Assembly: GCA_028291845.1 (NCBI GenBank)
Contig: JAQGNM010000397.1
Location: 1-7,218 of the forward strand
Source of the DNA: Massilia sp.
GTDB lineage: Bacteria; Pseudomonadota; Gammaproteobacteria; Burkholderiales; Burkholderiaceae_D
Reading direction: 5' to 3'
DNA: 7,218 nucleotides
Made by a program: the position numbers and the translations under genes. Shown here in pieces: positions 5,393 through 7,218 of this stretch (position 1 is its first letter; every line of letters begins with the position of its first letter). Under the pieces are notes generated by a model. It had not been told where the DNA came from, made no database searches, and was given only the letters and a program-made list of their open reading frames with translations.

Positions 5393-6526
5393 GTGCAGGA
5401 CACGGCCCCCCACACTCGAGTAGAAGCGCGCAGCCACCCGGACCATCTGGTCGACTGGGTGCGCCTGGCGCACACACCGGGAGTGGGGCCGGCCAATTGC
5501 CGCCTGCTGCTGGGCACCTTCGGCACAGCCGCCGCCGTGTTCGATGCCGCGCCCGCCCGCCTCGCCGCGGTGTTGGGCGCCGCGCTGGCGCAAGCCATCG
5601 TTCAGCCGTCGGCGGCGCTGTTGCGCCAGGTCGACGCCGCCCTCGCATGGGGCCAACGCGCCGGCAACACCATCCTGATTCCCGGCGACAGCCGCTATCC
5701 GGCGCTGCTGCGCAATATCGCCGATCCCCCCAGTGTCTTGTATGTCAGCGGCAGAGTCGAGCTGCTGAGCGCGCCGTGCCTGGGCATGGTCGGCAGCCGC
5801 AACGCCAGCGTGCAAGGCAACATCAACGCCGAAGTCTTTGCGCAAGCGCTGAGCATGGCCGGTCTCACCATCGTTTCCGGGCTGGCGCTGGGCATCGACA
5901 CCGCGGCCCATGTCGGCGCCCTCGGCGGCGCCGGCTCGACGGTGGCTGTGGTCGGGACCGGGCCGGACCTGGTGTATCCGGCGCGCAACCGCGGGCTGTG
6001 GCAGCGCATCGCCGAGCAAGGCTGCGTGGTCAGCGAATACGCCCCGGGCACGCCGCCGCTGGCGCACAATTTCCCGCAACGCAACCGCATCATCAGCGGC
6101 TTGTCGGCCGGCGTGCTGGTGGTCGAAGCGGCCGCCAGGTCCGGCTCGCTGATCACCGCGCGCCTGGCCGCCAGCCAGGGCCGCGAGGTATTCGCCATTC
6201 CCGGCTCGATCCACTCGGCGCTGTCGAAAGGCTGCCACCTGTTGCTCAGGGACGGCGCCACCCTGGTCGAATCGGCAGCCGATGTGCTCGAAGCCATCCA
6301 CGGCTCGCCGATGGCCCGCATGGGCATGACTGCCGCGCCCCAAATAAGCGGCAGCGAGCACGCCGCCGTGCTCGAAGCGATGGGGCACGGCCCGCTGCCG
6401 CTCGATGCCATCGCCCACGCTTGCCGGCGCGCACCGCACGAGTTGGCCGGGGTCTTGCTCGACCTCGAACTGGCCGGCGCCGCCGAGCGTTTGGCGGACG
6501 GCCGCTTTCAGCGGATTTTCCGCTGA
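5393..6526 (+). CDS. dprA: DNA-processing protein DprA (Smf)
   Basis: DprA binds incoming single-stranded DNA in the cytoplasm, protects it and loads RecA during natural transformation. The 377-residue protein has the usual parts. An N-terminal SAM-like helical region carries HTPGVGPANCRLLL (27-40). A Rossmann-type core runs from about 95 to 305, with PGDSRYPALLRNIADPP, the nucleotide-fold motif GMVGSRNAS (131-139), SGLALGIDTAAH (162-173), GTGPDLVYPARN (188-199), NFPQRNRIISGLS (226-238) and GSLITA (251-256). A C-terminal winged-helix region at about 320-377 ends in LELAGAAERLADGRFQR. All core motifs look intact, so the gene appears functional. Translation starts at GTG with GGAG 10 nt upstream. 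I recall smg and topA as common downstream neighbours in betaproteobacteria; here a convergent unrelated gene follows instead. Confidence 0.97.
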   Translation: MQDTAPHTRVEARSHPDHLVDWVRLAHTPGVGPANCRLLLGTFGTAAAVFDAAPARLAAVLGAALAQAIVQPSAALLRQVDAALAWGQRAGNTILIPGDSRYPALLRNIADPPSVLYVSGRVELLSAPCLGMVGSRNASVQGNINAEVFAQALSMAGLTIVSGLALGIDTAAHVGALGGAGSTVAVVGTGPDLVYPARNRGLWQRIAEQGCVVSEYAPGTPPLAHNFPQRNRIISGLSAGVLVVEAAARSGSLITARLAASQGREVFAIPGSIHSALSKGCHLLLRDGATLVESAADVLEAIHGSPMARMGMTAAPQISGSEHAAVLEAMGHGPLPLDAIAHACRRAPHELAGVLLDLELAGAAERLADGRFQRIFR

Positions 6527-6527
6527 A
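6507..6527. terminator. Perfect 9-bp stem-loop at the dprA 3' end
   Basis: TTCAGCGGA (6507-6515) and TCCGCTGAA (6519-6527) are perfect inverted repeats with a 3-nt TTT loop, and the right arm contains the dprA stop codon. A competing shorter hairpin (CCGCT 6502-6506 with AGCGG 6510-6514) shares the left arm. It sits at the junction with a convergent gene whose stop is 7 bases away, so it may end or stabilise transcripts from both sides. There is no U-tract on either side, so it is not a classical intrinsic terminator. Confidence 0.4.
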
Positions 6528-6533
6528 CCCGAG

Positions 6534-7218
6534 TTACCGGTGCGCGATTTTCAGGCGGTCAAGTTCGCCGATAAACGCCGGCGAATTGACGGCCACCAGC
6601 GCGGCGATCGGATAGACGTACAGGCCGCCCTTTTCGCTGCCGTACGGCACCGCCGCCTGCAACATCGCTTCCGAGGCCGTCCACAAGCGTTGCAGATGCG
6701 CCAGCAGCAAGGGGCTGTTGCGGATCCTGGCGTAGCTGTCGGGGTAGCTGGTGCGCACCACTTTTAAATAGCTGAGCACATATAACATCATGTCGGCGGC
6801 GCCGCCGATGTTGCCATCGAGCGCGGCGTTGCCCTCGGCGCGAAAGCGCGCGTACAGGGGCGATTTCACCAGTTCCAGTTCGATGGCGGCGGCGCCGACG
6901 TAGGCGTTGAACTCGTCGAGCAGGGTGGTGAAGTCGTTGGCCGGCACCCTGGGGGTGCGCACCAGGTAGGTCTGGTAGCGCACCGCGGCGCCGGCCTTGA
7001 TGGCGGCCGGCACGGCGGCAGCGGCGACCACGTAGGGCGCGGTGCTGCCGCGCACCAGTTCGGTCACGGTGGTCTTGCCGTCGAACACGTAGACAGCGCG
7101 CCCGCCGTGGCAGGCCGCCAGGGCGACGTCGATGGCGTGATTGGCTTCGTGATACGCCGTCGGCACGCTGGCCAGGTTGATCTCTCCCTGCGTGCGCAGC
7201 CACCACAGCACGTCGGCG
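6534..7218 (-). CDS. Unrecognised protein with an HEXXH motif, C-terminal part only
   Basis: The reading frame is open to the right window edge (codons for A and D precede the GTG at 7211), so the true start lies outside and at least 227 residues are present. I do not recognise the family. Counting from the GTG at 7211, the sequence YHEANHAIDVAL has HEANH at 21-25, matching the HEXXH zinc-binding pattern of metallopeptidases. A DEFNAYVGAAAIELEL segment at 99-114 could supply a third, glutamate ligand, as in some gluzincin-like proteins. The rest is alanine-rich and probably helical, with MMLYVLSYLKVV at 141-152. No signal peptide can be judged because the N-terminus is missing. The gene is convergent with dprA, 7 nt apart. 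The coding call is supported by long open length and balanced composition; peptidase function is a hypothesis. Confidence 0.8.
   Translation of the reverse strand, partial: ADVLWWLRTQGEINLASVPTAYHEANHAIDVALAACHGGRAVYVFDGKTTVTELVRGSTAPYVVAAAAVPAAIKAGAAVRYQTYLVRTPRVPANDFTTLLDEFNAYVGAAAIELELVKSPLYARFRAEGNAALDGNIGGAADMMLYVLSYLKVVRTSYPDSYARIRNSPLLLAHLQRLWTASEAMLQAAVPYGSEKGGLYVYPIAALVAVNSPAFIGELDRLKIAHR

Noticed and set aside
5330..6439. Long minus-strand open frame opposite dprA
   Set aside because: It is a shadow of dprA with repetitive R/A/H/G/Q content and no family resemblance.
1..7218. CRISPR array, tRNA, rRNA, insertion sequence or phage genes
   Set aside because: I saw no regularly spaced repeats, no tRNA cloverleaf-like segment, no transposase or integrase motifs and no terminal inverted repeats with target duplication.

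Overview
The window looks like chromosomal DNA of a betaproteobacterium, most likely of the order Burkholderiales and possibly the Oxalobacteraceae (Massilia/Janthinobacterium type). This rests on the high-GC codon use, the protein style, and the def-fmt block facing a LysM protein plus dprA. The placement is inference from family resemblance; no search was run. Both window ends cut through genes.

Layout from left to right. (1) Positions 65-1933, minus strand: the N-terminal half of cobalamin-dependent methionine synthase (metH). It holds the homocysteine and pterin modules, then an in-frame TAA close to the left edge, beyond which the metH-like reading resumes. (2) Positions 1934-2225: an AT-richer divergent regulatory region with a TATAAT box for metH, a 14-bp palindrome, a large 18-bp-arm inverted repeat and a leader hairpin. 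(3) Positions 2226-2459, plus strand: a 77-residue BrnA-type ribbon-helix-helix antitoxin-like protein with no BrnT toxin beside it. (4) Positions 2456-3965, minus strand: the def-fmt operon, peptide deformylase then methionyl-tRNA formyltransferase. The fmt stop codon overlaps the brnA-like stop codon. (5) Positions 3966-4287: divergent intergenic region with a weak def promoter and a GC palindrome. (6) Positions 4288-6526, plus strand: an exported LysM protein and dprA, 7 nt apart. (7) Positions 6534-7218, minus strand: the C-terminal part of an unrecognised protein with an HEXXH motif, convergent with dprA.

The left half has a methionine theme. MetH makes methionine from homocysteine and methyl-tetrahydrofolate. 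Fmt formylates initiator Met-tRNA using formyl-tetrahydrofolate. Def removes the formyl group from new proteins. The brnA-like gene sits between these with its own, apparently elaborate, control region. The right half pairs a cell-envelope LysM protein with DprA, the RecA loader used in natural transformation.

Most of the window is ordinary housekeeping sequence, and I see no clear new multi-gene system. The points most worth a second look are the solitary BrnA-like regulator with its dyad-rich promoter region, the metH in-frame stop, and the partial HEXXH protein.
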